Source: Candidatus Saccharimonadota bacterium (GTDB lineage: Bacteria > Patescibacteriota > Saccharimonadia > Saccharimonadales > Saccharimonadaceae). From it: DNA of 46,997 nucleotides. Shown piece by piece: positions 8,329-16,612 of the stretch. Positions within the stretch are counted from its first letter, which is position 1. Every line of letters starts with the position of its first letter. Location of the stretch: positions 1-46,997 of the forward strand of contig CAJPLV010000008.1 of assembly GCA_905371715.1 (NCBI GenBank), given 5' to 3'. The position numbers and the translations under genes are program-made. The notes under the pieces were generated by a model, which saw only the letters and a list, made by a program, of their open reading frames with translations, had not been told where the DNA came from and made no database searches.

Positions 8329-9856
8329 TATTTTTCCGCCGCCGTGCTGTCCGGTGAATAATTTCACCAACGTGGCCGAGTTGTCCGAGCAGGCTATTTT
8401 TACGCAGCTGCGCTTTGAATTTCATGCGCGCGTGTCCGGTGATCATATAGTTGCTCCAACCTGGTTTCGGTTTGGCTTTTTTGTTGGTAAGAATTTCAAT
8501 CGTATCGCCATGCTGTAATTTATAGCTAAACGGCTCCATCTTGCCATTCACTAAAAAGCCGCTCGCTTTCGCAGCCAAATCAGAGTGCACGCGGTAGGCG
8601 TAGTCAAGCGGAAACGAGCCGTCTGGTAAATCGTAGATGTCGCCCTTCGGCGAGTACACAAAAATTCGGTCGCCAAACAAATCAACTTTTAGATTTTCAG
8701 TATCAAATTCTTTGCCTTCGCGAATCAGCGCTGCCGCCGATTGTAGATGTCGGATCCAATGTAAATCTGTCGGCAGCGACGCCATCGTGCCGGATTTATA
8801 GGCGTCGGTCAGTTTTTGCTCGTTGTAGTGGAAGCTTGCCGCCAGGCCGCGCTCGGCGTAGTCGTGCATTTCGTGCGTACGAATTTGAAATTCCACCGCT
8901 TGGCCGTTTTTTGTCGCGACCGTTGTGTGCAGGCTCTGGTAGCCGTTTGGTTTTGGCTTGGAAATATAGTCCTTGATGCGCCCGACCATCGGCTCGTACA
9001 TGCTATGCAGCTCGCTTAGTACGAGATAGCATGTATCAATATCGTTGACAATGATGCGCAAAGCTATCAAATCGTAAATATCGTCGATGTTCGGCACGCG
9101 CTGCATTTTTTTGTACAGGCTGTAGGTGCTTTTCACGCGCCCGTCAATGTCGTGTGCAATATTTTCTTTGGCGAGGTGCGTGTCGACGGCGCGGCGCACT
9201 GTATCAAGTTTGCGCTGGCTTTTCTTGATGCGGCTGTCTTTGAGCGCGACGGTTTGGTTGTACTTTTCGGGCATAAGATATTTGAAGCTGAGTTCTTCAA
9301 GCTGCACGCGCAGCCGCCCCATATTCAGGCGGTCGGCAAGCGGCGCAAATACGTTAAGCGTCTCGCGGGCAATTTTTTTCTGTTTTCCTTCGCTCTTGAA
9401 CTGCAGTGTTTGCATATTATGCAGGCGGTCTGACAACTTGATAATGATGACGCGAACGTCTTGCCCGACGGCAATGAGTAGCTTTGTCAGATTATCGCGT
9501 GTTGCTGGCAGGTAGCTTGCTAGATCGCGCATGCCAGCGCGCGCTTGGCTAACTTTTGTGACGCCGTCGACGAGAAACGCAATATCCTTGCCAAACAGCT
9601 CGGTAATTTCTTCAAGCGTTGCATCGGTATCTTCAACTGTGTCGTGTAAGACGCCTGCAACGGCTGAATCAATATCCATACCCCAGTCAATCAGCGTCGC
9701 TGCTACCTGCAGCGGATGCGAGATGTACGGTTCCCCGCTTTGGCGCATTTGCCCGGCGTGCTGCTCGGTAGCATAATCAATCGCATGCGTGAGCAGTTCG
9801 ACTTGCGCGTCGGTATAGTGTTCTCCAGCAAGTTTGATTAGCTCGTGCTTATCCAT
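8321..9856 (-). CDS. rel: Bifunctional (p)ppGpp synthetase/hydrolase, lacking ACT domain
   Basis: RelA/SpoT homologue of 511 aa that makes and degrades the stringent-response alarmone. The HD hydrolase domain is intact (H47 in SHPLQVA; H71-D72 with VED in HDTVED). The synthetase domain (about 240-345) has RIKDYISKPKPNGYQSLHT, the basic RxKD form typical of bifunctional Rel, and EFQIRTHEMHDYAE. A TGS domain follows (about 395-460). Full-length Rel proteins run to about 700-780 aa with zinc-finger/helical and ACT domains; here the chain ends about 50 residues after TGS. Predicted leaderless: TATACT (9863-9868) lies six bases from the ATG. Confidence 0.93.
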   Translation of the reverse strand: MDKHELIKLAGEHYTDAQVELLTHAIDYATEQHAGQMRQSGEPYISHPLQVAATLIDWGMDIDSAVAGVLHDTVEDTDATLEEITELFGKDIAFLVDGVTKVSQARAGMRDLASYLPATRDNLTKLLIAVGQDVRVIIIKLSDRLHNMQTLQFKSEGKQKKIARETLNVFAPLADRLNMGRLRVQLEELSFKYLMPEKYNQTVALKDSRIKKSQRKLDTVRRAVDTHLAKENIAHDIDGRVKSTYSLYKKMQRVPNIDDIYDLIALRIIVNDIDTCYLVLSELHSMYEPMVGRIKDYISKPKPNGYQSLHTTVATKNGQAVEFQIRTHEMHDYAERGLAASFHYNEQKLTDAYKSGTMASLPTDLHWIRHLQSAAALIREGKEFDTENLKVDLFGDRIFVYSPKGDIYDLPDGSFPLDYAYRVHSDLAAKASGFLVNGKMEPFSYKLQHGDTIEILTNKKAKPKPGWSNYMITGHARMKFKAQLRKNSLLGQLGHVGEIIHRTARRRKNKK

Positions 9857-9937
9857 ACACTTAGTATAGCGAAAAGTTGCGAAAAATTCAGATTCGCGCT
9901 ACACTAGAAGCTAAAGAGCTAGCGCTAAATCAAGGAG
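9857..9937. promoter_or_regulatory. Divergent promoters of rel and the GAPDH-like gene
   Basis: Minus strand: TATACT (9863-9868), six bases from the rel start. Plus strand: TTGCGA (9877-9882), 17-nt spacer, TACACT (9900-9905), then a leader of about 31 nt with AAGGAG (9932-9937). Confidence 0.6.
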
Positions 9938-9942
9938 TGGGG

Positions 9943-10926
9943 ATGGCAGCGATAAAAATAGCAATCAATGGTTTTGATAGAATCGGGCGCAGCGCGTTCA
10001 AGATCGCGCAGGGGCGCAATGATGTCCATGTTGTCGCAATTCGGAGCGAGTACGATGTTAACACGACGGCGTATTTATTGAAGCACGATTCCGTGTACGG
10101 CAATTATGCGCGCGCCGTGAAGCCTGAGGATAATTATATTGCTGTCGGCGAATCGCGGATTGATATTGTGTCAAATTTGCAGTCAGTTAAAAAGTCGTGG
10201 CAAGACCGCATGGTTGACGTCGTGATTGATACGACAAATACCGATTCGGTGCGACTGAAAGAGCATATCGTAGCCGGCGCAAAGCAGGTCGTTGCGATGT
10301 CGACGGCGGACACGATTGAGACGATTATTATGGGCGTGAACGACGACTCGATCGGCTCGATCTCGCCGGTCGTCAGCGCTGGCGAGCCGGGTGCAGTAGC
10401 AATTGCGCCTGTACTTGCTGTACTTGAGCAGGCGTTTGCGCCGAAGAAATCAGCGCTTACGGTGATTGACGGCGGCTCGCCGGTCGACGATACGCTCCGT
10501 ACGAAGCGTACGCAGCAACAGAATATTATTCCGGCGCCGTTCGCGGGGTTAATGCCGTCGCGCCAGGCGCTTGGACAGCAGACAATTGACGGCTTGTCGA
10601 TCCATACGCCAGTTGCAAATGTCGGGCTGGCGGTTATTACGGCAGTGCTTGCTGCACCGACAACAACAGCGATTGTAAATCAAGTATTTGAGCGTGCTGC
10701 TAAAGAGCCGTTTTATCAGGGAATTATCAATACGACTAATAAGCCGCTCGTATCATTCGATTTGCGCGGTAGCAGCTATAGTGCGACGGTTGATACGCAG
10801 CTGACGCGCGTAATTGGCGGCGACTTAGTGCAGTTGGCGGTATGGTTTGACAGCGAGTGGGGCTATGCGAACCGTCTCGTTGAGTTGTCTGTCGACGCTG
10901 GGCGCGTGGCGCGGAATCGTGCATAA
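9943..10926 (+). CDS. GAPDH-fold protein lacking the catalytic Cys and His (pseudo-dehydrogenase)
   Basis: 327 aa, alignable end to end with glyceraldehyde-3-phosphate dehydrogenase: NAD-binding INGFDRIGR (canonical INGFGRIGR), YLLKHDSVYGNY, the AGAKQVV strand, NIIP, and C-terminal WFDSEWGYANR. The active-site block SNASCTTNCLAP is replaced by SAGEPGAVAIAP (residues 145-156), so the nucleophilic Cys aligns with Pro149. The catalytic His region after TV reads IDGG, and about seven residues are missing there. Classical phosphorylating activity is therefore not expected. I choose the ATG at 9943 because AAGGAG sits five bases before TGGGG-ATG. It may be a regulatory, NAD-sensing or altered-chemistry protein; a normal gap may exist elsewhere in the genome. 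Confidence 0.88.
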   Translation: MAAIKIAINGFDRIGRSAFKIAQGRNDVHVVAIRSEYDVNTTAYLLKHDSVYGNYARAVKPEDNYIAVGESRIDIVSNLQSVKKSWQDRMVDVVIDTTNTDSVRLKEHIVAGAKQVVAMSTADTIETIIMGVNDDSIGSISPVVSAGEPGAVAIAPVLAVLEQAFAPKKSALTVIDGGSPVDDTLRTKRTQQQNIIPAPFAGLMPSRQALGQQTIDGLSIHTPVANVGLAVITAVLAAPTTTAIVNQVFERAAKEPFYQGIINTTNKPLVSFDLRGSSYSATVDTQLTRVIGGDLVQLAVWFDSEWGYANRLVELSVDAGRVARNRA

Positions 10927-10957
10927 TCAATAACTTTACAGGGAGAGCAATAGCGCT

Positions 10958-10970
10958 TATACTTACTATT
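10958..10970 (+). promoter_or_regulatory. Leaderless promoter of the rpiB operon
   Basis: TATACT (10958-10963) followed by seven bases and the rpiB ATG (10971). It separates the pentose-phosphate operon from the upstream GAPDH-like gene. Confidence 0.55.
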
Positions 10971-11432
10971 ATGAAATTATTTCTCGGCGCCGATCATGGC
11001 GGATACTATCTAAAAGAAAAATTGCAGGCTTATTTGACAAAGCGCGGTTTTGAGTGGGAAGATGTCGGTGATAAAGAGCTTGATCCGAACGATGACTTTC
11101 CGCAGTTTGCGCAAATGGCAGCAACCAAAGTGCTAGGCGAGGATGACGCGAACGACCCGCGCGCGATTCTGATTTGCACGGGCGGTCAGGGCATGGCAAT
11201 GGCGGCAAATCGCTTCAGCGGTATTCGCGCCGCAGTGATTTGGGATAAATTTGAAGCGCATGAATGCCGCCATGATAACGACGCGAATGTATTATGCCTG
11301 CCGGCGCGCGTCGTTGATCCGCCAGGCGAGGCGCATGATAATTGGAAAGAAATCGTTGACGAATGGCTTGATACGCCGTTTGCCGGCGCAGCGCGGTATA
11401 TACGGCGAAACGCAGAACTGGACAAATTTTAA
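10971..11432 (+). CDS. rpiB: RpiB/LacAB-family ribose-5-phosphate isomerase
   Basis: 153 aa; interconverts ribose-5-phosphate and ribulose-5-phosphate. The N-terminal GADHGGYYLKEKL is characteristic. The catalytic Cys is in ICTGGQGMAMAANRF (usual form ICGTGIGMSIAAN), and the RHDNDANVLCLPARV block is present. The stop codon overlaps the next start by one base (TAATG), indicating translational coupling with rpe. It is the first gene of a non-oxidative pentose-phosphate operon. The modified GTGIG loop is worth noting but leaves the nucleophile in place. Confidence 0.9.
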   Translation: MKLFLGADHGGYYLKEKLQAYLTKRGFEWEDVGDKELDPNDDFPQFAQMAATKVLGEDDANDPRAILICTGGQGMAMAANRFSGIRAAVIWDKFEAHECRHDNDANVLCLPARVVDPPGEAHDNWKEIVDEWLDTPFAGAARYIRRNAELDKF

Positions 11433-12076
11433 TGGCGCACATTGTTCCTTGTATTACCGTAGAATCGGAAGACGATTACAAAGCGGCAGTTGAGCGCTTA
11501 TCGCCGTTTGCGACGCGCGTACATATTGACATTATGGACGGCGAATTTGCGCCGACTAAAAGTATTCCGGTCAATAAAATCTGGTGGCCGCAGGAGTGGA
11601 CGGTTGATATTCACGCTATGGTGGCGCACCCGAGCCAATACGTTCAAGCGCTGATACAAATGCGCCCGGCAACGGTGATTTTCCACGCTGAGGTAAAAGA
11701 AGATCTTGCGCCGGTTATTCAACAGCTAAAGGCGGTCGGTATTCGCGCAGGCGTTGGGCTGCTCAAACCGACAGTGCCAAATACCGTCACGGAATATATT
11801 GAGATAGCAGATCATGTCTTGGTATTCTGCGGTAATTTGGGATACTATGGCGGCAAAGCTAGCCTGATGCAGCTCGAAAAGGTGCGGCTAATACGCAACA
11901 TTCATCCCGATGTTGAAATTGGCTGGGACGGCGGCGCGAATCTTGAAAATGCGTTTAGTTTGGCGCAGGGTGGCGTTGACGTCATTAATTGCGGCGGTGC
12001 GATTTCGCAGGCAGCCGACGCGGCACAAGCCTACCAGCAGCTCGTGACTGAAATTAACAGAGAGAGTGTTATCTGA
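11432..12076 (+). CDS. rpe: Ribulose-phosphate 3-epimerase family protein
   Basis: 214 aa TIM-barrel enzyme expected to interconvert ribulose-5-P and xylulose-5-P. It retains the metal/acid motif HIDIMDGEF (H31, D33, D36), DIHAM (H61), and the second Asp in GWDGGAN. The usual MTVNPGFGGQ phosphate loop is diverged to FCGNLGYYGGK, and GVALNP-TP to GVGLLKPTVP, so substrate preference might differ from a canonical Rpe. It is coupled to rpiB upstream (TAATG) and to the transketolase N-half downstream (TGATG), which supports the pentose-phosphate assignment. Confidence 0.85.
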   Translation: MAHIVPCITVESEDDYKAAVERLSPFATRVHIDIMDGEFAPTKSIPVNKIWWPQEWTVDIHAMVAHPSQYVQALIQMRPATVIFHAEVKEDLAPVIQQLKAVGIRAGVGLLKPTVPNTVTEYIEIADHVLVFCGNLGYYGGKASLMQLEKVRLIRNIHPDVEIGWDGGANLENAFSLAQGGVDVINCGGAISQAADAAQAYQQLVTEINRESVI

Positions 12077-12915
12077 TGGTGTACAGCGAAGCAGAAATTA
12101 AGCAGAAAGCAACACGTATGCGCCGAAATATTATTCGGATGCTTGAACGTGCTGGCAGCGGGCATTCGGCAGGCGCGCTTGGCATGGCGGATTTGGTGGC
12201 AGCGCTGTATTTCGGTATTATGAATATTGATCCAAAAAATCCCGAAAATCCGGAGCGCGATTTGTTCATGCTTAGTAATGGGCATACCGTGCCGGTGCAG
12301 TATGCCGCGATGGCGGAAGCGGGATTTTTCCCCGAAAGCGAGCTAATGACCTTGCGCCAGTGGGGTTCGCGCTTGCAAGGGCATCCTGAACGCATGGTGT
12401 TGCCAGGACTTGAGACGACCAGCGGTCCGCTTGGCTGCGGTGTTGCGCAAGGCGCGGGCATGGCGTATGCGCTGCAGTACCTTGATAAGCAGCGTCATCG
12501 CTGGGTGTATGTCGTTACGGGTGACGGCGAGCTTGACGAGGGCAATATTTGGGAGTCGGCAATGTTTGCCGGTAAATACAAATTGGCGCAGCTGATTGTC
12601 TTTGTTGATCGTAATAATATCCAAATTGACGGTCCGACGGAAGATGTTATGCCGCTTGAAAATCTTCGTGAAAAATGGGAAAGTTTTGGCTGGCACGTGC
12701 AAGAAATTGACGGCAACAACGTGCGCGCCGTGATTGACGCAGTGAATTTTGCAAAAGCGGTCGAAAATAAACCGTGCTGCATCATTACGCACACAATTCC
12801 CGGCAAGGGCGTCGATTTCATGGAATACGATTACACGTGGCACGGTATCGCGCCAAATAGTGAGCAGGCAGAACAGGCGCTTGCCGAGTTACCGGCTAAT
12901 CAGGAGGATGTATAA
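12076..12915 (+). CDS. Transketolase, N-terminal (TPP-binding) subunit
   Basis: 279 aa, equivalent to the N-terminal third to half of a normal transketolase. It carries the TPP diphosphate/metal site (TGDGELDEGNIWE and DRNNIQIDGP), SGHSAGALGMADLVAALYF, and GPLGCGVAQGAGMA. It must pair with the next gene product to form an active enzyme. Split transketolases are known in archaea and several bacterial groups. Start and stop are fused to their neighbours: TGATG with rpe upstream, and TAA directly abutting the ATG of the C-half. Confidence 0.94.
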   Translation: MVYSEAEIKQKATRMRRNIIRMLERAGSGHSAGALGMADLVAALYFGIMNIDPKNPENPERDLFMLSNGHTVPVQYAAMAEAGFFPESELMTLRQWGSRLQGHPERMVLPGLETTSGPLGCGVAQGAGMAYALQYLDKQRHRWVYVVTGDGELDEGNIWESAMFAGKYKLAQLIVFVDRNNIQIDGPTEDVMPLENLREKWESFGWHVQEIDGNNVRAVIDAVNFAKAVENKPCCIITHTIPGKGVDFMEYDYTWHGIAPNSEQAEQALAELPANQEDV

Positions 12916-13908
12916 ATGTACCCGCTTAACGATAATATCTACACCGATAGCCCTGATGTTGAGCCGACGCGTACTGGGTTTGGACGCGGGCTAAAGGCTG
13001 CCGGACAGGCGGACGAGCGCATCGTTGGGCTGTGCGCTGATTTGGTAGAAAGCGTCAAAATGGACGCGTTTGCGCGCGAGTTTCCCGAGCGCTATATTGA
13101 AGTCGGTATTGCCGAGCAAAATCTCGTGACGGTGGCAGCAGGATTAGCGCGCACCGGTAAAATTCCGTTTGCAGTCAGCTACGCGGCGTTTAGTCCCGGA
13201 CGCAACTGGGAACAGATTAAAACAACAGCGTGCCTGAATGATATGCCGGTGAAAATCATCGGCGGGCATAGCGGCAGCACGGTCGGTCCAGACGGCGCAA
13301 CGCATCAGATGTTCGAGGACATTGCGCTTATGCGCGTATTGCCGAACATGGTAGTGATTTGCCCGGGCGATAGTATTGAAGCCGACAAAGCAACCCGCGC
13401 GATGGCGCGCGATCCCCGTCCGAACTATCTGCGCGTAGCTCGCGAAAAAACGCCGGTTTTCAGTACAAATGATAGCCCGTTTGAGATTGGAAAAGCGTAT
13501 GTACTGCGCGAAGGCGGTGATGTGACGATTCTGAGTACGGGTATTGAAACGCCGTACGCACTGCGGGCAGCAGATGTGTTGGCGCGTGATGGTGTGCAGG
13601 CTGAGGTTGTACACGTACCGACAGTGAAGCCGCTTGACCGTGCAACGATTATCGCAAGTATTAAGAAAACTGGTCGCGCAGTAACGTGCGAAGATGCGCA
13701 GGCTGCTGGCGGTTTTGGCGGCGCGGTCGCTGAGCTGCTGTGCGATGAAATGCCGGCACCTTTATTGCGTATTGGCGTGCAAGATCGCTACGGCGAGTCG
13801 GGTAAACCGCTTGAAGTCCATCGAAAGCTTGGATTGGCAGACGATACGATTGTTGTCAAAACAAAAGAATTTATTGCGCATTGTCCGCAATATCGCGCTG
13901 GATTTTAA
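12916..13908 (+). CDS. Transketolase, C-terminal subunit
   Basis: 330 aa containing the pyrimidine-binding and C-terminal transketolase domains. The conserved Glu that activates TPP is in GIAEQNLVTVAAGLARTGK. The substrate-contact block GGHSGSTVGPDGATHQMFED follows, and then the C-terminal Rossmann-like domain. AGGAGG at about 12901 provides the Shine-Dalgarno inside the end of the N-half gene. It completes the rpiB-rpe-tkt operon; transaldolase is not in the window. Confidence 0.94.
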   Translation: MYPLNDNIYTDSPDVEPTRTGFGRGLKAAGQADERIVGLCADLVESVKMDAFAREFPERYIEVGIAEQNLVTVAAGLARTGKIPFAVSYAAFSPGRNWEQIKTTACLNDMPVKIIGGHSGSTVGPDGATHQMFEDIALMRVLPNMVVICPGDSIEADKATRAMARDPRPNYLRVAREKTPVFSTNDSPFEIGKAYVLREGGDVTILSTGIETPYALRAADVLARDGVQAEVVHVPTVKPLDRATIIASIKKTGRAVTCEDAQAAGGFGGAVAELLCDEMPAPLLRIGVQDRYGESGKPLEVHRKLGLADDTIVVKTKEFIAHCPQYRAGF

Positions 13909-13992
13909 GCAGTAAATATTTGATTAGCCGCGCAAATATCGCCTTTCTATTACGGAATAGCCAATATAGTTACGCTGATAAGCCATAAGTGG

Positions 13993-14032
13993 TATACTAG
14001 GCTCTAGATAGCCATAATAGTGTTTTAGGAGA
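13993..14032 (+). promoter_or_regulatory. Promoter and leader of the fba operon
   Basis: TATACT (13993-13998) is followed by a leader of about 33 nt ending with AGGAGA (14027-14032) five bases before the ATG. The upstream 84 bases (13909-13992) show no other recognisable element. Confidence 0.5.
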
Positions 14033-14037
14033 AGCCT

Positions 14038-14949
14038 ATGAGTCTGATTGCCGAGCAAATCTATGAAAATACCGCGCGCGCGCGCGAACTAATGCACCGC
14101 AGCCGCCAGGAGGGCTTTGCGGTCGGGGCGTTTAATATTGATAACCAAGAAACATTACAAGCGATTTCGCAAGCAGCGCAAAAGCTGCAAGCGCCGGTAA
14201 TGGTTGAAGTGAGCGCCGGCGAAGTTAAGACGATGGGCGGCTGCCAAAACATCCGCGACATGGTGAGTAATTACCGCAGTACGTATAATATAGAGATGTA
14301 TATCAACCTTGACCATGCGCCGACGGTTGAACTGTGCCAGCAGGCGATTGACGCTGGATTTGAATTTATTCATATTGATATTTCGCAGGCGAATCATGAC
14401 GCGACGCTTGAAGAAATTATCGCGAAGACGAAAGATGTCGTAGCGTATGCGCGTTCAACCGGCGCGCTTGTCGAGGCGGAAGAGCGCTATTTCTTCGGCG
14501 ATTCAAATGTGCACAAGGAAGCGATTGACTATGAAGAGGTGAAAAAATGGAACACCAAGCCAAATGAGGCGCGCGATTTCGTGGCGGCGACGGGAATTGA
14601 TACGATGGCGGTACAGATCGGCAATCTGCACGGATTGTATCCCGTGCCGAAAATTTTAGATTTAGACTTACTACGGGAGATTCGTACGGCGATTGGCTGT
14701 CAGATTAGTTTGCACGGCGGCAGCGGTACGCCGCTCCACTATTTTGAAGATGCGGCAAAAATCGGCGTCAGCAAGATTAATATTAATAGCGATTTGCGCT
14801 ATGCGTTCCGTACGACGCTTGAGAAAGTGCTGCGCGAGAATCCTGATGAATACGCAGTATATAAATTGATGCCGCAGGTGTGCGCGGCGGTGCAGGCGGT
14901 CGTCGAGGAGAAAATCCAGGCGTTTGGCAGCGTGGGTAAGGCGGCGTAA
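14038..14949 (+). CDS. fba: Class II fructose-bisphosphate aldolase
   Basis: 303 aa zinc aldolase linking fructose-1,6-bisphosphate to triose phosphates. The zinc-binding and catalytic residues are visible: NLDHAPT, EAEERYF, GNLHGLYP, LHGGSGTP and KININSDLR. The start is fixed by AGGAGA before the ATG. A PfkB kinase gene begins at the base after its stop, so carbohydrate phosphorylation and aldol cleavage are encoded together. The N-terminus contains an unbroken CGCGCG run at about 14074-14085, which is only codon usage. Confidence 0.93.
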   Translation: MSLIAEQIYENTARARELMHRSRQEGFAVGAFNIDNQETLQAISQAAQKLQAPVMVEVSAGEVKTMGGCQNIRDMVSNYRSTYNIEMYINLDHAPTVELCQQAIDAGFEFIHIDISQANHDATLEEIIAKTKDVVAYARSTGALVEAEERYFFGDSNVHKEAIDYEEVKKWNTKPNEARDFVAATGIDTMAVQIGNLHGLYPVPKILDLDLLREIRTAIGCQISLHGGSGTPLHYFEDAAKIGVSKININSDLRYAFRTTLEKVLRENPDEYAVYKLMPQVCAAVQAVVEEKIQAFGSVGKAA

Positions 14950-15921
14950 GTGGTAAAAATTTTAGCGATCGGCAAGGGGACGCAAGACGTATTTTTGCGC
15001 AGCGACGAGTTTGATCCGCACACGCGCGGCAAAAAAGTTTATACTGAAATCCCGCTCGGGCTCAAAATGGAAGTCGACGACGTTACGTTTAGTACGGGCG
15101 GCAATGCGACGAACGTGGCAACGACGCTAGCGCGCCAGGGGATCGAGACGGCGTATATGTGGGGGCTGGGCGAAGATCTGGCGAGCCAGTCGATTTTGCA
15201 CGAACTTGACCACGAGGGTGTTGATACGCGCCACGTCGTGCAAGATCCGCATTATCAGTCGGGTTACTCGGTGATTATGATTGCGACGAACGGTGAGCGT
15301 ACGATCTTAAATCACCGCGGCAACGCGTTTGGGCGCAGCGGGCGGCATAATTTTAATTTGACAGCAATTGAGGGTTACGATTGGATTTATCCGACGAGTT
15401 TAGGCCATGGCGGTTTGAAATTGCTACGCGAAATTATTGATGCGGCAGAAAAATATGGTGCGAGTGTAATGCTTAATCCGGCTGGTCCGGAGTTGGCGGA
15501 AAAAGACAAACTAATTCCACTGCTTGAAACAGTTGACGTGCTTATTACAAATAAGGAAGAGATGCAGCAACTGGTGAGCGGTAAGACTTGCGAGGAGCTA
15601 GCGCTGCACGCGCTGAATTATGTGCCAGTTGCAATTGTGAGCGACGGTCCGAACGGCGTAGTCGCGACCGACGGTAAAACGATTGTGCGCGCTGGTATGT
15701 ATGAGGACGTGCCGGTGGTCGATCGGACAGGCGCGGGCGATGCATTTGCGAGCGGCTTTCTGAGCCAATGGGCGCGCGGCAAAAGTCTGAAAGATTCAAT
15801 TATTTTCGCGAGCGCAAACAGCACGAGTGTCGTGACAAAAATCGGCGCTAAAGCCGGCATTTTGCGCCGCGGCGTGCATTTGCATGATATGCCGATTAGC
15901 GAAAAACCAATTGCAAGATAG
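14950..15921 (+). CDS. PfkB-family carbohydrate kinase
   Basis: 323 aa ribokinase/PfkB-fold sugar kinase. It has the N-terminal GGNATNVATTLARQG signature and the ATP/catalytic motif DRTGAGDAFASGFLSQWARG with its general-base Asp. Because it abuts fba, a phosphofructokinase or tagatose-6-phosphate-kinase-like role feeding the aldolase is plausible, but the exact sugar cannot be read from sequence. It uses a GTG start immediately after the fba TAA, with AAGGCGG in the end of fba as a likely ribosome-binding site. Confidence 0.85.
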   Translation: MVKILAIGKGTQDVFLRSDEFDPHTRGKKVYTEIPLGLKMEVDDVTFSTGGNATNVATTLARQGIETAYMWGLGEDLASQSILHELDHEGVDTRHVVQDPHYQSGYSVIMIATNGERTILNHRGNAFGRSGRHNFNLTAIEGYDWIYPTSLGHGGLKLLREIIDAAEKYGASVMLNPAGPELAEKDKLIPLLETVDVLITNKEEMQQLVSGKTCEELALHALNYVPVAIVSDGPNGVVATDGKTIVRAGMYEDVPVVDRTGAGDAFASGFLSQWARGKSLKDSIIFASANSTSVVTKIGAKAGILRRGVHLHDMPISEKPIAR

Positions 15922-15930
15922 GAGGAGGCG

Positions 15931-16533
15931 ATGAAGTATCAAATTTGCGTATCGGGTGCGGCGTCTGGCGAAACCGTGATGGCGTCGAACGATTTAGCGT
16001 TTATGCTTGGCGCGGAGATTGCGCGCGCCGGTAAGACATTGCTAACGGGCGCGACAACCGGATTGCCGCATGCTGCTGCGCGCGGGTTCAAGAGCGTTAG
16101 TAATACTAAAGGCGTGTCGGTGGGGTTTTCGCCGGCGAGCAGTTTTCGCGAGCATGTATCAACCTACCGGTTGCCGACTGTAGAGTTTGACTATATCAAT
16201 TTCACTAGCATGGAATATGTCGGGCGCGACGTGTATTTGGTGCGCAGCGCTGATGCAGTGATCACGATCGGCGGGCGCATGGGTAGTTTGCACGAGTTTT
16301 CAACGGCGCTTGAAAGCCGTAAAGTGTGCGGTATCTTGGTGGGCAGCGGCGGGCTGGCGGATTATGCGGCGCAGCTGCTTAAAAACGTTGAAGCGCCAGG
16401 CGCAAAAGATGTAATTTATGACTCCGACCCAAAACGCCTAGTGGCGCGCGTCGTCGAAGCGCTCGACAAAAAATACGCCGACTTCGAGCACGACGGCACC
16501 GACTCGCAGGTGAGTGCGAAGCATAATGGGTAG
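15931..16533 (+). CDS. LOG/SLOG-fold family protein
   Basis: 200 aa Rossmann-like protein related to the LOG/TIGR00725 family, whose characterised members include nucleotide 5'-monophosphate nucleosidases and cytokinin-activating enzymes. Diagnostic parts are the N-terminal VSGAASGETV, LLTGATTGLPHAAARG, and the substrate-loop motif GGRMGSLHEFSTALESRK (the family PGG-GT--E motif). AGGAGG stands before the ATG. It is the last gene of the fba operon. A nucleotide-hydrolysing role tied to sugar-phosphate metabolism is an inference only. Confidence 0.78.
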   Translation: MKYQICVSGAASGETVMASNDLAFMLGAEIARAGKTLLTGATTGLPHAAARGFKSVSNTKGVSVGFSPASSFREHVSTYRLPTVEFDYINFTSMEYVGRDVYLVRSADAVITIGGRMGSLHEFSTALESRKVCGILVGSGGLADYAAQLLKNVEAPGAKDVIYDSDPKRLVARVVEALDKKYADFEHDGTDSQVSAKHNG

Positions 16534-16537
16534 GAAA

Positions 16538-16566
16538 TTGACATTGCGGCAAATGGCGTATATTCT
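16538..16566 (+). promoter_or_regulatory. Sigma70-type promoter for the 16613 gene
   Basis: TTGACA (16538-16543), a 17-nt spacer and TATTCT (16561-16566), giving a leader of about 40 nt. The -35 box begins five bases after the stop of the preceding gene. Confidence 0.6.
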
Positions 16567-16612
16567 GCTAAATAGACATTAGCATTTTTACGTCAAAAAA
16601 AGTAGAGGTAAA

